64,000 nucleotides of DNA from Phaseolus vulgaris (lineage: Eukaryota; Streptophyta; Magnoliopsida; Fabales; Fabaceae): NCBI RefSeq assembly GCF_000499845.2, contig NC_023753.2:18128087-18192086 (forward strand). The letters run 5' to 3'. The notes below the pieces were generated by a model. That model saw only the letters and a program-made list of their open reading frames with translations. It ran no database searches and was not told where the DNA came from. The position numbers were made by a program, and so were the translations under genes. Of this stretch, positions 35,074-47,720 are shown piece after piece. Within the stretch, counting starts at the first letter, position 1. Every line of letters begins with the position of its first letter.

Positions 35074-36050
35074 ATGGATAGAGTTAAAGAACAAATAGGC
35101 ACAAATTTCAAGAATCAAGACTTTCGATACAAAAAAGTGTGAAAAATATTTGATACTCGTTAAAATTTTCAATTACACATATCTTTTCCTGTTGTTGCTT
35201 ACTACCTTAATCCTAAGTAAGTAACTATTATGAATATTATACCTTAATCATTATTCAAAATTAATAATGATTTTTATTTCAATATTTTTTTTCTTTTTTA
35301 ACATATTTCATTATGACAAAAATTTCAATTATATGGTTTATATATGAGACCATTGAAAAAATAATCCCACATAGAAGGATTACATTTCAACTTGATCAAC
35401 TACTATAGATTCAAAAAATCACAAGGATTGTTCAAAAGAAGCATGACAATAGATACCAAGGACAAAAAACATTCTAGTAGAGCATTTAATTGATCTTAAT
35501 AGTTTTATAAAAGCATTAAAAGTTTAGATCACATTTATTAATGTTAGCTTTTTATTCAAAATTGCAGCTCTTTGGTGGGAAAGCTATGCTGAAGAGGCTT
35601 TTGAGTCTCACTTGTAGTGTTATAGGTGTGAAAGAAATTGGAACATATTTGATCAAGTGCATACTAATAGAAAAAATCGCTTAGAACAACAAAGATTAAA
35701 TGTTGTTATCTTTGTTAAGTATAACCTTTTATTGGATATGAGGCAAAAGGTTAAAAAGGAGAAATGGGATACAATGATCGTATATGTTTATGTGATATTT
35801 GATTGATGAATATACATAAATCTTTTACTCTTGAAGAAGGAGCTTCAAGAAAAAAAAAAGTGTATTTGTTTAAACTATAAAAGTTGTTCAATATTAATAA
35901 CCATAATACTTATAACAAGAATTTTGTTCTTTAATGGATTCAAAAAATTTAACTACTAAGGTTGATAAAAAGGGAAAATCTACCATAATCGTAGATGATA
36001 ATAAAATTGAAGATATGATTAAAAAGGGAGAAAAATAGAATGAAAATGAG
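34445..36050 (+). pseudogene. hAT-type transposase pseudogene
   Basis: Reading through stops and shifts gives LDYVVENIGEDNVMQVVTNG and ASNCGN (DUF659-type core of hAT transposases), then ARQAVTRFANAFPTMHN. After a gap it gives WWESYAEEAFESH, CERNWNIFDQVHTNRKNRLEQ and LNVVIFVKYNLLL, the hAT dimerisation block. These families cut and paste DNA with an RNase H-fold core. An (AT)n run at 35039-35068 lies within. No terminal inverted repeats or 8-bp duplication were found. Confidence 0.75.
35039..35068. repeat. (AT)n microsatellite
   Basis: About 14-15 uninterrupted AT units within the hAT pseudogene. Confidence 0.9.
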
Positions 36051-36136
36051 TTGCACAAAAATATTAAATTAGAAGAAAATTATCTAATTGACCTTGATAT
36101 GAAAAATGATAAATGAAAGCATAAAATTAGAATGTA

Positions 36137-36519
36137 CACTACAAGAAAATCATTAAATATAAATCAATTTTAAAGACAAAAAATAATTAGTTACTATAGT
36201 GACTAAATTAGACACCATTTTAGAGACTAAAAAAATTATTGGTTTCTAAATTAGTTTCTAATATTGATATATAGTTTCTAAATTGGTATCTAATTAGCAA
36301 CCAATGTTTTACCTACCAATTATTTAGATTCTAAATTTGCTAGCAAAAACCTTGGTTGCTAATTAGATACCAATTTAGAAATTATTTATCCATAATAGAA
36401 ACTAATTTAGAAACCAATAATTTTTTCAGTTTATAAAATGGTCTCTAGTTTAGTCACTATAGCAACTAATTATTTTTTGTCTCTAAAATTGATTTCTATT
36501 TAGTGATTTTCTTGTAGTG
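36137..36519. mobile_element. Palindromic CACTA-type MITE
   Basis: Perfect 16-bp terminal inverted repeats (CACTACAAGAAAATCA) are flanked by a GTA duplication on both sides (36134-36136, 36520-36522). CACTA ends plus a 3-bp duplication define the En/Spm superfamily. Most of the 383 bp folds back: the left arm words (GACTAAATTAGA, ATTGGTTTCTAAATTAGTTTCTA) return in reverse on the right. There is no coding capacity. Confidence 0.9.
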
Positions 36520-36631
36520 GTAGAAGAAATATTATTTTAGATTTTATTATTATGTTTTGATTTTGTGAATAAACATTTTGAATTCGTTTCCATGTATAAT
36601 ATTTTTGGTATTTTTTTTCACGTTACCTATA

Positions 36632-37142
36632 TGTTCCTACTAGGGAGATGGGACCTAGAGAACTATTGAAGTCTTCGTCTCCTTCCTTTGGTCGGGCAAG
36701 TTGCTAGGTGTTTGACTAGGGTCCTTCTCGTCTTTGTGCTTCTCCTTCGGCTCTCGGTCTCGGGTGAACACTGAATGGGGGGGTACCTGCGGAAGGCACT
36801 CCGACGCTCAAGTCAGTAAAGCGAGTGATAGATACTCAGGTTGGTGTACAATAATAAATGACGTACCTTTGTCCTTGAGATGTATGCTATTTATATTATT
36901 TTAGTGGGCTTACCTCATTGGGCCTGATTAGTGGAGAGATCACTCTTAGGGTTGCATTACCTAATCCTTAATGATGGTTTAGCTTCACTGACCTTGGTTT
37001 GAGCATTAGTGGTTATACATGTCGGTCGGCCTGGTCGTGCGTTGGTCGGTCGGCCAGGTTGACAGGGTCGTGCCAGCGTGTCTCGATCATCTCGGGTAGG
37101 GAGATCGAGACACGTCATGTGTCGATCGGCCATACCGGTACA
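36632..37142 (-). repeat. 3' LTR of Tat-type element 2
   Basis: 511 bp. On the minus strand it runs TGTACCGGTATGG..GTAGGAACA. The polypurine tract (reverse of CTCGAGCCTGGGGGGCAACTG) lies at 37143-37161, and a near-copy of tract plus flank lies 120 bp further in (37263-37285). Confidence 0.85.
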
Positions 37143-37651
37143 GTTGCCCCCCAGGCTCGAGGATGGGTACATCCGATGAGTCTTGAATGGTTGGTTTCGC
37201 TCGACCGGGTGGTTTCCCTTGTCTTGGTCATGAAGACCGAATCTCGGTCTCGCCCACACTAATACAGTTTCCCCCCAGGCTCGAGGGCGGCTATGTCAGA
37301 TGACTCTTTGATAAGGAGTGTCGGTCGGCCTCCCTTGAGTGCGTGGCTATTGGGCTTCTCGAGGTGTGACATGACCTTCGGCGGCGTGACGTGACGTGCA
37401 TTGATGAGGGTTTATCGGGCGGGAGATGTTGTGGACTGTTGGTTCTGGCAGATCTAACGGTTGAGATCGTTTTGTCGTTTCGCATTCTGAGGTCATTGGG
37501 CCCTAAAAATAGTGGTCCCAACAGTGCTGAGACCCTGTGTTTTTAACTTTGTGAGTTGTTTGATAGTCGAGCATTCCCTCACCCTTTGCTTTGAGAGCCG
37601 AGTGATCTTTCGCCTTCAGTCTCGCCTATCTTTTTCTTTGTAAGGTTAGTT

Positions 37652-38065
37652 ATGTCGAGCCTGTCTCGGCCTACATCTTCCTCTTCCAGTCACCCTTCTT
37701 CTCCCCTCGGTCGTCCCTCTCTTCCTATTGAACAACCTTCCCCTTCTTCTTCTTCATCATCTTCTTCTTCTTCATCATCTTCTTCTTCTTCTTCTTCCTC
37801 TACCACCGACTCCTTGTCGGTCGGGGTGGCGGAGGCGCCACGCCAGGTAGAGGTCGTGAGGGGAGATGATCCGGCCAATGCCATTGACCTGTCGGACTCT
37901 CCCCCGACGACCATCCCTCTGTTGGACCTTAGCTGGGTGGACCCTAAGGTGGTTGAGATATCGTCCATCTATAGGACCGAGGCTGATGTGACCGAATTCT
38001 TGGTCAAACACCAAATTTTAAAGTCTCCATACGAAATTTTGTACATTTTTGGGCGAGATGGATAA
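37652..38065 (+). CDS. Opposite-strand ORF of Tat-type element 2, truncated
   Basis: 137 residues from ATG 37652 (MSSLSRPTSSSS) on the strand opposite to pol, next to the 3' LTR. This is the same position and polarity as the gene at 1-1759. The N-terminus is Ser/Pro-rich with a run of about 20 serines (37741-37800). It then reads LDLSWVDPKVVEISSIYRTEADVTEFLVKHQI, the usual start of the conserved domain in these opposite-strand genes. Near residue 127 the frame leaves the gene: downstream DNA is integrase on the other strand, so a deletion removed the rest. The product would be a short fusion; function unknown. Confidence 0.6.
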   Translation: MSSLSRPTSSSSSHPSSPLGRPSLPIEQPSPSSSSSSSSSSSSSSSSSSSTTDSLSVGVAEAPRQVEVVRGDDPANAIDLSDSPPTTIPLLDLSWVDPKVVEISSIYRTEADVTEFLVKHQILKSPYEILYIFGRDG

Positions 38066-39600
38066 AAGGGGTTCGACCTCGATCCATTTGGTGAAGTAGC
38101 CGACTCCCACCAGGAGGAATTTGGTCTGCCCTTTTCTTAGAGCAAAGGTGATGAGAATCAAATAAAGAAGGCTTTTATTAATGGAGGAAGAGGACATCCA
38201 CCCTCACATTTGAAGTTCTTCCTTCTAGTCTTCTCAAAATTAAAAGAAGACATAAAATAAAGATGAGGCCCAAGCCCAAAGCCCAAGCCCAAGCCCAAGA
38301 AGGCCAAAGCCCAAAGAGCCCAAGTCCATCCCATGAGGGGCAAGGCCAAGCTTTGAAATACTCTTGTATAGTTTTAGGAGGTGTGGTTATTAAATAAAGG
38401 AGTGTGAAAATGTAAAATAAAGTCACATTACCCATGTGACTTAGGAGAGTGGTGTAGGTGTAGTTTTTGGGAGGTGTCATAGTAGAAAAAGGTCACACCT
38501 CCCATGTGACTTGTTTTTTGTGGGAATTTCAAATGAGTTTATTTGAAATTTCCCACCTATTTTTCAGCACCTTAGGCTATAAATAGAGGTGCTTCCTTTG
38601 TAAAATTCAGATTTGATTTTATCTAAAGAAACTATACTCAAAATTGGAGTGAGCATTTGGAGAGCTTTTGAGCTTCTACTCTAGTCTTATCTTGAAGGAC
38701 CATGGTTTCCTCAAGTGGCGGCTTGCACACTCATCTAGGAGCATCCATTCTTCTAGTGGCGTGATCATCCAACCATTCCTCCATCTTCATGAGCATTCTC
38801 TTCTCCTTCCTTTCTTCTCTTTCAATTACTCTTGTTGTCTTGTGTTCTTGAGCATTTTTTGGTTCGGCTGTCCTTAATTTTCCAGCACCTATGTTTTGGT
38901 TTTCTAAATTCTGTTCGGTACATTTGTTTGTGGTTTAATTCTGTTCGGTCTTCTCTTTTATAATTCCTTTGTTGATTCAATTTGACAATATTTGGTTCAT
39001 CCAAATGAGTTTGGGAATTGGTACTTGTATTGGTGAGTTCTTGACTTAGAACCATGATCCAACTTCTAAGAAAGTGCCTCTATATTTTCCAGCTCAAGGT
39101 GATTCCTCAAAGTGTCAAGAATCTTGTTCTATGTGGCTATTGGAATCACATCAAAAGGGACCGATAATGTCCATCCCCCAGATGGCGAACGGCCATGGGG
39201 AGATAATGTTGTGTAGCTCTTCCGGCCTTGTGTGGTGGAGAGGGTCGAACTCTTGGTACTTGGTACATTTCTTCACGTATTCGGCACAGTCACCCTGGAC
39301 GGTCGGCCAGTAGTAGTTAGCCCTCAGGACATTAGCGACCATTGTCCTCACCCCAGAGTGATTTCCACAGACTCCCTCGTGGATCTCGACCAGAATGTAC
39401 TCGACCCATTTGCTGGTGATGCATTTCAGTAGGGGGGTCGAGTATCCTCTTCGGTACAAGTCTTCGTTGATCATGGTGTACCATGTGCACTGTTCTTTCA
39501 TCGCTTTTTCTTGCTCCGGCTTGCATGTGTCGTCCTTCAGGTACTGTATGACGAGTGTCATCTAGTTATCAGTCTCGGTCTCGGCCTCGGCCTCGTCCAT
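38050..39600 (-). pseudogene. Integrase of Tat-type element 2, split by a solo LTR
   Basis: On the minus strand, 39561-39159 encodes the zinc-binding domain (HEGVCGNHSG, H..H, then CAEYVKKCTKYQ, C..C) and the start of the core, WGMDIIGPF, with the first catalytic Asp. The reading is then cut by the insertion at 38149-39153. It resumes exactly in frame at 38148 as ALRKGQTKFLLVGVGYFTKW and stops near 38050 in a deletion. The other catalytic residues (second D and E) are lost. Integrase joins the DNA copy into the genome; this one cannot. Confidence 0.85.
38149..39153 (+). mobile_element. Solo LTR (1005 bp) with AAAGG target duplication
   Basis: TGATGAGAATC..GATTCCAATA-type ends (right end TTGGAATCACATCA), with AAAGG on both sides (38144-38148, 39154-39158). 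A TATA box (GGCTATAAATAGAGG) near 38576 gives plus orientation. No internal genes are present. A run of CCCAAG-type words lies at 38270-38325. Removal restores the integrase frame. Confidence 0.85.
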
Positions 39601-39689
39601 TGCAAGACATTCGGTCTCAGACACACTAGGGTGCCTCAGCCATATCTGTTATGACTTATCTCTGGTGGCTTCTTCTTGGTGACCGACAA

Positions 39690-40120
39690 CTTAGACAAAA
39701 TGTCGGCCCTTTTGTTGTCCTCCCTCGGTATGTGTTCCAAGGGTGCTTTGCTGAAACGGGCGATGCTATTTTTGGCCGCGTGGAAGTATCGTTGCAGCAG
39801 AGGTTCCTTCACCTCGAACTCTTCATTGACCTAGCCAACCATCACCTGGGAGTCGCTTTTGCACGTAACCTCGCGTGCTCCCATGTCGTAGGCTAGGTTC
39901 AACCCAACGAGCAAGACCTCGTACTCGGCCTGGTTGTTGGTCGCCTGGAATCCGAACTGGAGTGTTTGCTCCAGGAGGAGGTCGCCCGACCATTCCATGA
40001 CGACTCTTGCTCCGCAGGCCGTTTTGTTTGAGGAGTTGTCCACGCAGAGTGTCCACCCGCCTGAGAGGGTGGGTAGTGGTGTCAAATCGGCCGAAAATCG
40101 GCCAGGCACTGAGATTTGAT
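39690..40120 (-). pseudogene. Second RNase H domain of Tat-type element 2
   Basis: The reading WTLCVDNSSNKTACGARVVM, FQATNNQAEYEVLLVGLNLA and CKSDSQVMVG, then after a stop VNEEFEVKEPLLQRYF and REDNKRADILSKL, is an RNase H fold with D (CVDNSS), E (AEYE), D (KSDSQ) and the late ADxLSKL motif. Tat-lineage elements carry such an extra domain between the usual RNase H and integrase. One stop (near 39831) breaks it. Confidence 0.8.
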
Positions 40121-41900
40121 GGCACCACTCGGTTCATAGCGTATGTCGAACTCAGACAGTTCGAACGACCAGCTTATCATTCTCCCTGCAAGTTTTGGCT
40201 TAGATAAAATTTTAAAAATGGGATAGTCGGTCCTTATAGTTATTGAATGGTTTTGGAAGTAAGGGCGCATCCGTCTTGCTGTAAGGACTAGGGCGAGAGC
40301 CACCTTCTCTATCATCTGGTATCTCGTCTCGGTCGCGTGGAGGGTTCGACTGACGAAGTATACCTGTGGTTCCTCGCCCTCGGTCTCCTGCACCAAAGCA
40401 GCACTAACTGCTTCCTCCGAGACTGCCAGATACACCAGGATTGGGTGGTCGGGTCTCAGTTTCTGGATGATAGCGGGGGATGTCAGAAACTCCTTGAGCT
40501 GTTTGAAGATTTCTTCACATCGGTCATCCCAACTGAACTTGGTGGCCTTCCGGAGCAGCTGGACCATCAATCTCGTCTTCTCGGCCAGGCGAGGGACAAA
40601 CCTAGAGAGGGCTGACGAAGTATACCGGTCGTTCCTCACCCTCAGTCTCCTACACTAAAGCAGCACTGACTGCTTCCTTCGAGACTGCCAGATACACTAG
40701 GATTGGGTGGTCGGGTCTCGGTTTCTGGATGATAACGGGGGATGTCATGAACTGCTTGAGTTGTTTGAAGATTTCTTCGCATCAGTCATCCCAACTGAAC
40801 TTGGTGGCCTTCCGGAGCAGCTGGACCATCACTCTCGTCCTCTCGGCCAGGGGAGGGACGAACCTGGAGAGGGCTGACGAAGTATACCGGCCGTTCCTCG
40901 CTCTCAGTCTCCTACACCAAAGCAACACTGACTGCTTCCTCCGAGACTGCCAGATACACCAGGATTGGGTGGTCGGGTCTCGGTTTCTGGATGATAGCGG
41001 GGGATGTCAAGAACTCCTTGAGCTGTTTGAAGATTTCTTCACATCGGTCATCCCAACTGAACTTTGTGGCCTTCTGGAGCAGCTGGACCATCAGTCTCGT
41101 CCTCTCGGCCAAGCGAGGGACGAACCTGGAGAAGGCGGTCAGGCGCCCTAGGAGTTGTTGTACTTCCTTGATGCTATTCAGACTTCTCATGCCAAGTATG
41201 GCTTGACATTTGTCAGGGTTGACCTCTATCCCTCGGTGGGTGAGCATGAAGCCAACCCCCCCCCCCTCAATCCTGAATGTGCACTTTTCAGGGTTGAGCT
41301 TCATGTTGACTCCTATGAGGGCCTTGAAGACCTCGTCCAGGTCCTTCAAATGCTGTTCGAAAGAGTTAGACTTCACGACTATGTCATCCACGTATACCTC
41401 TATTGCCCGACCGATTAGGCCCTTGAAGATTTTGTCCATGAGGCGCCGGTAGGTCGCCTCGCATTTTTTAGGCCGAACGACATGACCTCCTAGTAGTAGT
41501 TGGCATCGGCCGTCATGAAGGTCGCCTTCTCCTTGTCCCTGGGGTGCATGCTTATTTGGTTATAGCCAGAGTAAGCGTCCAGGAAGCTTAGAATTTTATG
41601 GTTGGCCGCCCCATCCACCTGGCGATCAATGTTTGGGAGGGGATAAGTATCCTTCGAACATGCGCTGTTGATGTTTCTATAGTCGACGCACATCCTCCAG
41701 TTGTCATTCGGCTTGGTGACCATGACGACATTGGCCAGCCAAGTCGTGTATCGGGCCTCCCGTATGAATCGGGCCGACAGAAGCTTCTCAGCCTCTGCCT
41801 TCGCCGCCAGGCATTTTTCATCACCCAAGTCCCTCTTCTTCTAAGAGATCGGTCGGGCTTCTTTAAATATGGACAATCGATGGGTAATGACATCTGGGCT
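40082..41900 (-). pseudogene. Reverse transcriptase and RNase H of Tat-type element 2
   Basis: 41828-41490 encodes the RT fingers and palm (KLLSARFIREARYTTWLAN, MCVDYRNINSACSKDTYPLP, LDAYSGYNQISM). After a frame change near 41460, 41439-40912 encodes AIEVYVDDIVVKSN (catalytic YVDD box), the thumb and the start of RNase H (WDDRCEEIFKQLKEFL, LVYLAVSEEAVSVALV). Two extra copies of this connection follow in a 262-bp tandem repeat. 40639-40082 completes RNase H (VYFVSRTLHATETRYQMIEK, IRTDYPIFKILSKP). Frame breaks and the triplication make it non-functional. Confidence 0.85.
40350..41140. repeat. 262-bp tandem triplication inside pol
   Basis: Three copies start at about 40371, 40633 and 40895 (TCCTCGCCCT / TCCTCACCCT / TCCTCGCTCT), each covering the RT-RNase H connection, with a spacing of 262 bp. 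The boundary word CTGACGAAGTATACCGG recurs. 262 is not a multiple of three, so each extra copy shifts the frame. Confidence 0.85.
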
Positions 41901-42125
41901 CACCCCTGGCATGTCGGTTGGTGTCCATGCGAACATGTCCATATTCTTCTTCAGCGCGGCGTGCATGATCTCGGCCTCGGTAGCTGCCATGGTCGTTTCT
42001 ACAGCGGTGTTGTGTTCATCATTCAGGAGGGGTACCCTCCTCAGCTCTTCTCGAGCCTCCAATCTATCCTCGATCGCCCGGGGGTGAAGGTCTACCAACA
42101 CAACGGTTGGCTCGATTGACATCGG

Positions 42126-42620
42126 TCAGGCCTCCCTGGGTGAGCGGTCCTTTCGGGAGAACTTTCTCTTGGGAGAGATGTTATTCCTTAAGGGCTCCAC
42201 CCGGAGGCTTTTGGAATAGCACTCTCGTGCCTCCTTCTGGTCCACGTGGACCGTGAGAATGTCCCCCGTCCTCGAATGGAACTTCAATACCAGGTGAGGG
42301 GTTGATACGATGACCATCAGCCGGTTGATGGAAGGCCGGCCAAGAAGGATGTTGTAGGAGGTGTTAGCGTCAATGACCAGATACCGGATTTTTATGGTCC
42401 TGGTGTTCTTCCCCTCGCCGAAGGTGGTGTAAAGCTCAATGTAGCCCTTAGTACCCACCCTCTAACTCGAGAATCCTACTACATGGTCGTCGTAGTGCAT
42501 CATCTCGGTCTCGGCTATCCTCATGGCCTTGAACGTTTTCCAGTAGAGGATGTCTACTGAACTTCCTTGGTCTACGAGGGTCTTCTGGATGGTGAATTAG
42601 TCTATATCGACCGTTATTAC
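42126..42620 (-). pseudogene. Protease of Tat-type element 2
   Basis: The minus strand reads KTLVDQGSSVDILYWKTFKAM around 42590-42520 (active site D-x-G-S-S), then HVVGFS. After a stop near 42460, an open frame at 42458-42126 reads GYIELYTTFGEG, IRYLVIDANTSYNILLGRPS and a Lys/Arg-rich tail. It corresponds block by block to the fragment at 11150-11430. Confidence 0.75.
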
Positions 42621-43226
42621 CATCGGGTCGTCCTGTTGGTAGTAATCAACACCCTTAAAGTCCTCGTCCGTAAAGGTGATGGGTGGCATCCTCGGTCGAA
42701 ATGCCTCCGCATTCACTTGGTGTACTGCCCGCAGGTGTTTTTTCCGGACGTTATTGGTGCTTCCTCCCCTGGCGAAGCCGCCGACTATGGTGTTGATAAC
42801 CTCTCGGTTACCTCTTTTTTCGGCCTCCCTTGGGGGTCATCCCTGCAGGGAGGGTCGTCCCTTCTAGGCTGTCGGTCGTCTTTGTGATCTCGGTCATTTC
42901 GATCGCGTTAAAGTGACCTCGTCTGCCCAGGTGGTTTCATCCGGCGGGGTGGGTCTCGGTCGTTCTTGACGAAGGTGCCCAGCTTGGATAAGTTCCTCAA
43001 TCTTATCCTTTAGAGCCTGACACTCCTCGGTCGAGCGCCTGCTGTTTTGGTGGTACCGACACTACTTCCTTCGGTCAGCATTATTTGGGCTGGCCACTTT
43101 CCTTGGAGGAGGGATCAACTTGGCGTTGAGAGCCTCATCCAGAATCCTTCCCCTCTCGGCCGTCAGGGGTGTGTATCTCGAGAACCGAATTGGTCGGTCC
43201 CGGTTTTCTCTGCATCGGTCGTTCCT

Positions 43227-43903
43227 CTAACTTGGCCGGCCCTGGCGGTCTTTATCCTCTTTGTTCTTATCTTTGCTGTCCTCGGCACGGGCCTGGTTAC
43301 GGAACTCTCTGAGTTCTTCTAGCTGCATGTACTTAGCGGCTCTCTTCCTTAGCTCGTCCAGGCTATCGGTCGGCTGCATGCACAAGTTGTTAGCGAAGGG
43401 CCCTGAACGTAGGGCTGTCAGAATGTGATGCATGGCAACGTCCGGGCTCAGATTCCGGATGCTCATTGCCACCTTGTTGAACCTATCAACAAAGGTTCTC
43501 AGCGACTCTCCTTCTCCTGGCGGATACCTACCAGGACGATGGAGGTCAGGTGGTGCGGTCGGCTGGTCGCGAACTGGGTCTTAAACTTTGCCACGAGTGT
43601 GGCAAAGCTGTCAATGGAGTTGGGTGAGAGCTTGGTGAACTAACTAAGAGTTGCTCCCTTCAAGGACGTAGGAAACACTCGGCATAATACAACGTCATCC
43701 GAGGTGTAGAGGCTCATATGGGTGGTGTAAGCGCTCATATGCTCATCCGGGTCGGTAGACCCGTCATATCGGTCTCGGTTGAAACCCTTCCACTTCTCAG
43801 GTAGTGGGACTTCAATGATGGTGTTGGTGAAAGGATGTCGGCGGGTCAAGTCGGCCGTCACGGTCGTCCAGGCGGACCTGGCCAGGCATGACTCGTCGTC
43901 CAT
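43227..43903 (-). pseudogene. gag of Tat-type element 2
   Basis: The minus strand reads MDDESCLARSAWTT, RRHPFTNTIIEVPLPEKWKG, YDGSTDPDEHMSAYTTHMSL and VFPTSLKGATLS, then a stop (near 43640) and FTKLS. After a frame change comes VDRFNKVAMSIRNLSPDVAM to RKRAAKYMQLEELREF. This is the retrotransposon gag core seen also at 9850-10400. A stop and at least one shift break it. The zinc-knuckle region was not recognised. Confidence 0.75.
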
Positions 43904-44223
43904 CTCGGTCTCCCGGGGCGGGACCTTGTCTCTCGTCTCGACAGTCGGTCTTGGGCTAAGGGGAGAGGTGTAGGACCTGCCGACAACATTGGTCGGTATA
44001 GCGGAGGGTCCTCCCTCCCCAGCTTCTTTTTCATCTCTTCTTTCTCCCTACAGAGAAGTTGCAGCTCCTACTCGTTCTTCTGAGCAATCTCCTCGGACTT
44101 TCTCTTCATCTTGGCCATCTCTCTCTGGAGAGACAACAACAACATCGTTTGGTCGACTTCGGTCATTCTTTCCATGCTTCTGGTTGAAACCATCTACTTT
44201 CTCTCTTCATCTAGTTTCTCTCG

Positions 44224-44242
44224 ACCCCACGGTGGGCGCCAA
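44224..44242 (-). other. Primer binding site of Tat-type element 2
   Basis: Next to the 5' LTR end (GTAGGAACA on the minus strand) lies ATTGGCGCCCACCGTGGGG. A TGGCGCC start is usual for PBS in Tat and Athila elements. I cannot name the tRNA with certainty. Confidence 0.65.
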
Positions 44243-44243
44243 T

Positions 44244-44753
44244 TGTTCCTACTAGGGATATGGGACCTAGAGAACTATTGAAGTATTCATCTCCTTCCTT
44301 CGGTCGGGCAAGTTGCTAGGTGTTTGACTGGGGTCCTTCTCGTCTTCGTGCTTCTCCTTCGACTCTCGGTCTCGGGTGAACACCGAATGTGGGTACCTGC
44401 GGAAGGCACTCCGACGCTCAAGTCAGTAAAGCGGGTGATAGATACTCAGGTAGGTGTACAGTAATAAATAACGTACCTTTCTCCTTGGGATGTGTGCTAT
44501 TTATATTATTTTAGTGGGCTTACCTCGTTGGGCCTGATTAGTGGAGTGGATCACTCTTAGGGTTGCATTACCTAATCCTTAATGATGGTTTAGCTTCACT
44601 GACCTTGGTTTGACCATTAGTGGTTATACATGTTGGTCGGCCTGGTCGTGCGTCGATCGATCGGCCAGGTTCACAGGGTCGTGCAAGCGTGTCTCAGTCA
44701 TCTCGGACAGGGAGACCGAGACACGTCATGTGTCGGTCGGCCATACCGGTACA
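44244..44753 (-). repeat. 5' LTR of Tat-type element 2
   Basis: 510 bp, clearly the partner of 36632-37142, with scattered substitutions (for example GGGATATGGG against GGGAGATGGG near the start). A reversed TATA-like TATTTATATTA lies near 44500. Confidence 0.85.
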
Positions 44754-45284
44754 CTATCCTTATTTAAAAATATCATATTTTATTTATTATATATCTTATT
44801 ATTTATTATACAGTGATTGCTACATCATCGATGGTGAGACTTCTATTGCATCTGTATCTAAGTTAATATTTAATTAAGGGTTTATGCAAAAATTGACAAA
44901 AGTTAGAATTTGAACTTTTCACTGAACTTTCAAGTTTCATAATGGTTTAAAAGAAGTACTGGCGTTCCGTCTGATTTAGATGAATCAAGAAATGCTTGTT
45001 TTTCAGTATTCTAACAGATGAACTCATTGGTTCCTATTTAAAGATTTCAAGTTCTGTAAAATATAAACTTCCAAATTTAAAATCAGTTTAAGGGTTTAGT
45101 GTGAATTTATCAGGAACCACGATTTCAAGTTCTATAATTTTGTAAGGTCAAATTGTAGTGGATGTGGCTGAGGCTCTATAAATTAAGAGTAAAGTGAAAG
45201 GAATAAAGTGAAACGCCTTAACTTCAATCTTACTGAGATGTATTGTACATTTTTAGATTGGAGAAGAGCATATAGATGATTGAT
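44754..45284. other. Spacer between Tat element 2 and LHCB5
   Basis: No gene is seen. It probably holds the 3' untranslated region of LHCB5 next to 45284 and otherwise unremarkable AT-rich DNA. Confidence 0.4.
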
Positions 45285-47484
<2,200 letters not shown>

Positions 47485-47720
47485 GTTTTGAAAGCCTCAG
47501 AGGTGAAGGAGCTAGCCAGTTAGTGTCTTGATGGAGGATGAAAAGGTTAGAAGAGGAAGATACTGTATGCATGGTTTGATGGATGTGTAGGTGCCAAGTG
47601 GGGTCCATGATCCGATCTCATTGGTTGCATGCAAAATGTGTAATCCAATGCAACAATTTGATTGGATTTTTCTGACACATGGAAGATGATGGAGCTTACG
47701 TGGGATGCTCTGGGCGTGTG
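47485..47720 (-). promoter_or_regulatory. Probable LHCB5 promoter and leader
   Basis: Upstream of the ATG the minus strand holds three CCAAT-type boxes within about 60 bp (ATCCAATCAA, the reverse ATTGGATT, ACCAATGAG; 47615-47668) and an ACGT core (CCCACGTAAGC) near 47698. Such boxes are common in light-regulated nuclear photosynthesis genes. No convincing TATA box was found, so the start site is not placed. Confidence 0.4.

Larger units (their letters stand above)
36632..44753 (-). mobile_element. Tat-type gypsy element 2, complete but decayed
   Basis: LTRs lie at 36632-37142 (3') and 44244-44753 (5'). Flanking pentamers are CTATA and CTATC, a one-mismatch target duplication. The gene order on the minus strand is gag, protease, RT, RNase H, a second (archaeal-type) RNase H, integrase, then an opposite-strand ORF and the polypurine tract. 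The extra RNase H and the opposite-strand ORF are marks of the Tat lineage. The LTRs differ visibly, so the insertion is not recent. A 1-kb solo LTR splits the integrase. Confidence 0.85.

Noticed and set aside
37690..37968. Glu-rich minus-strand frame (EEEEEDDEEEE)
   Set aside because: It is the complement of the poly-Ser codons of the plus-strand ORF at 37652-38065.
41598..42122. 173-residue plus-strand frame opposite RT
   Set aside because: It is a shadow of the minus-strand RT, which has clear family motifs.
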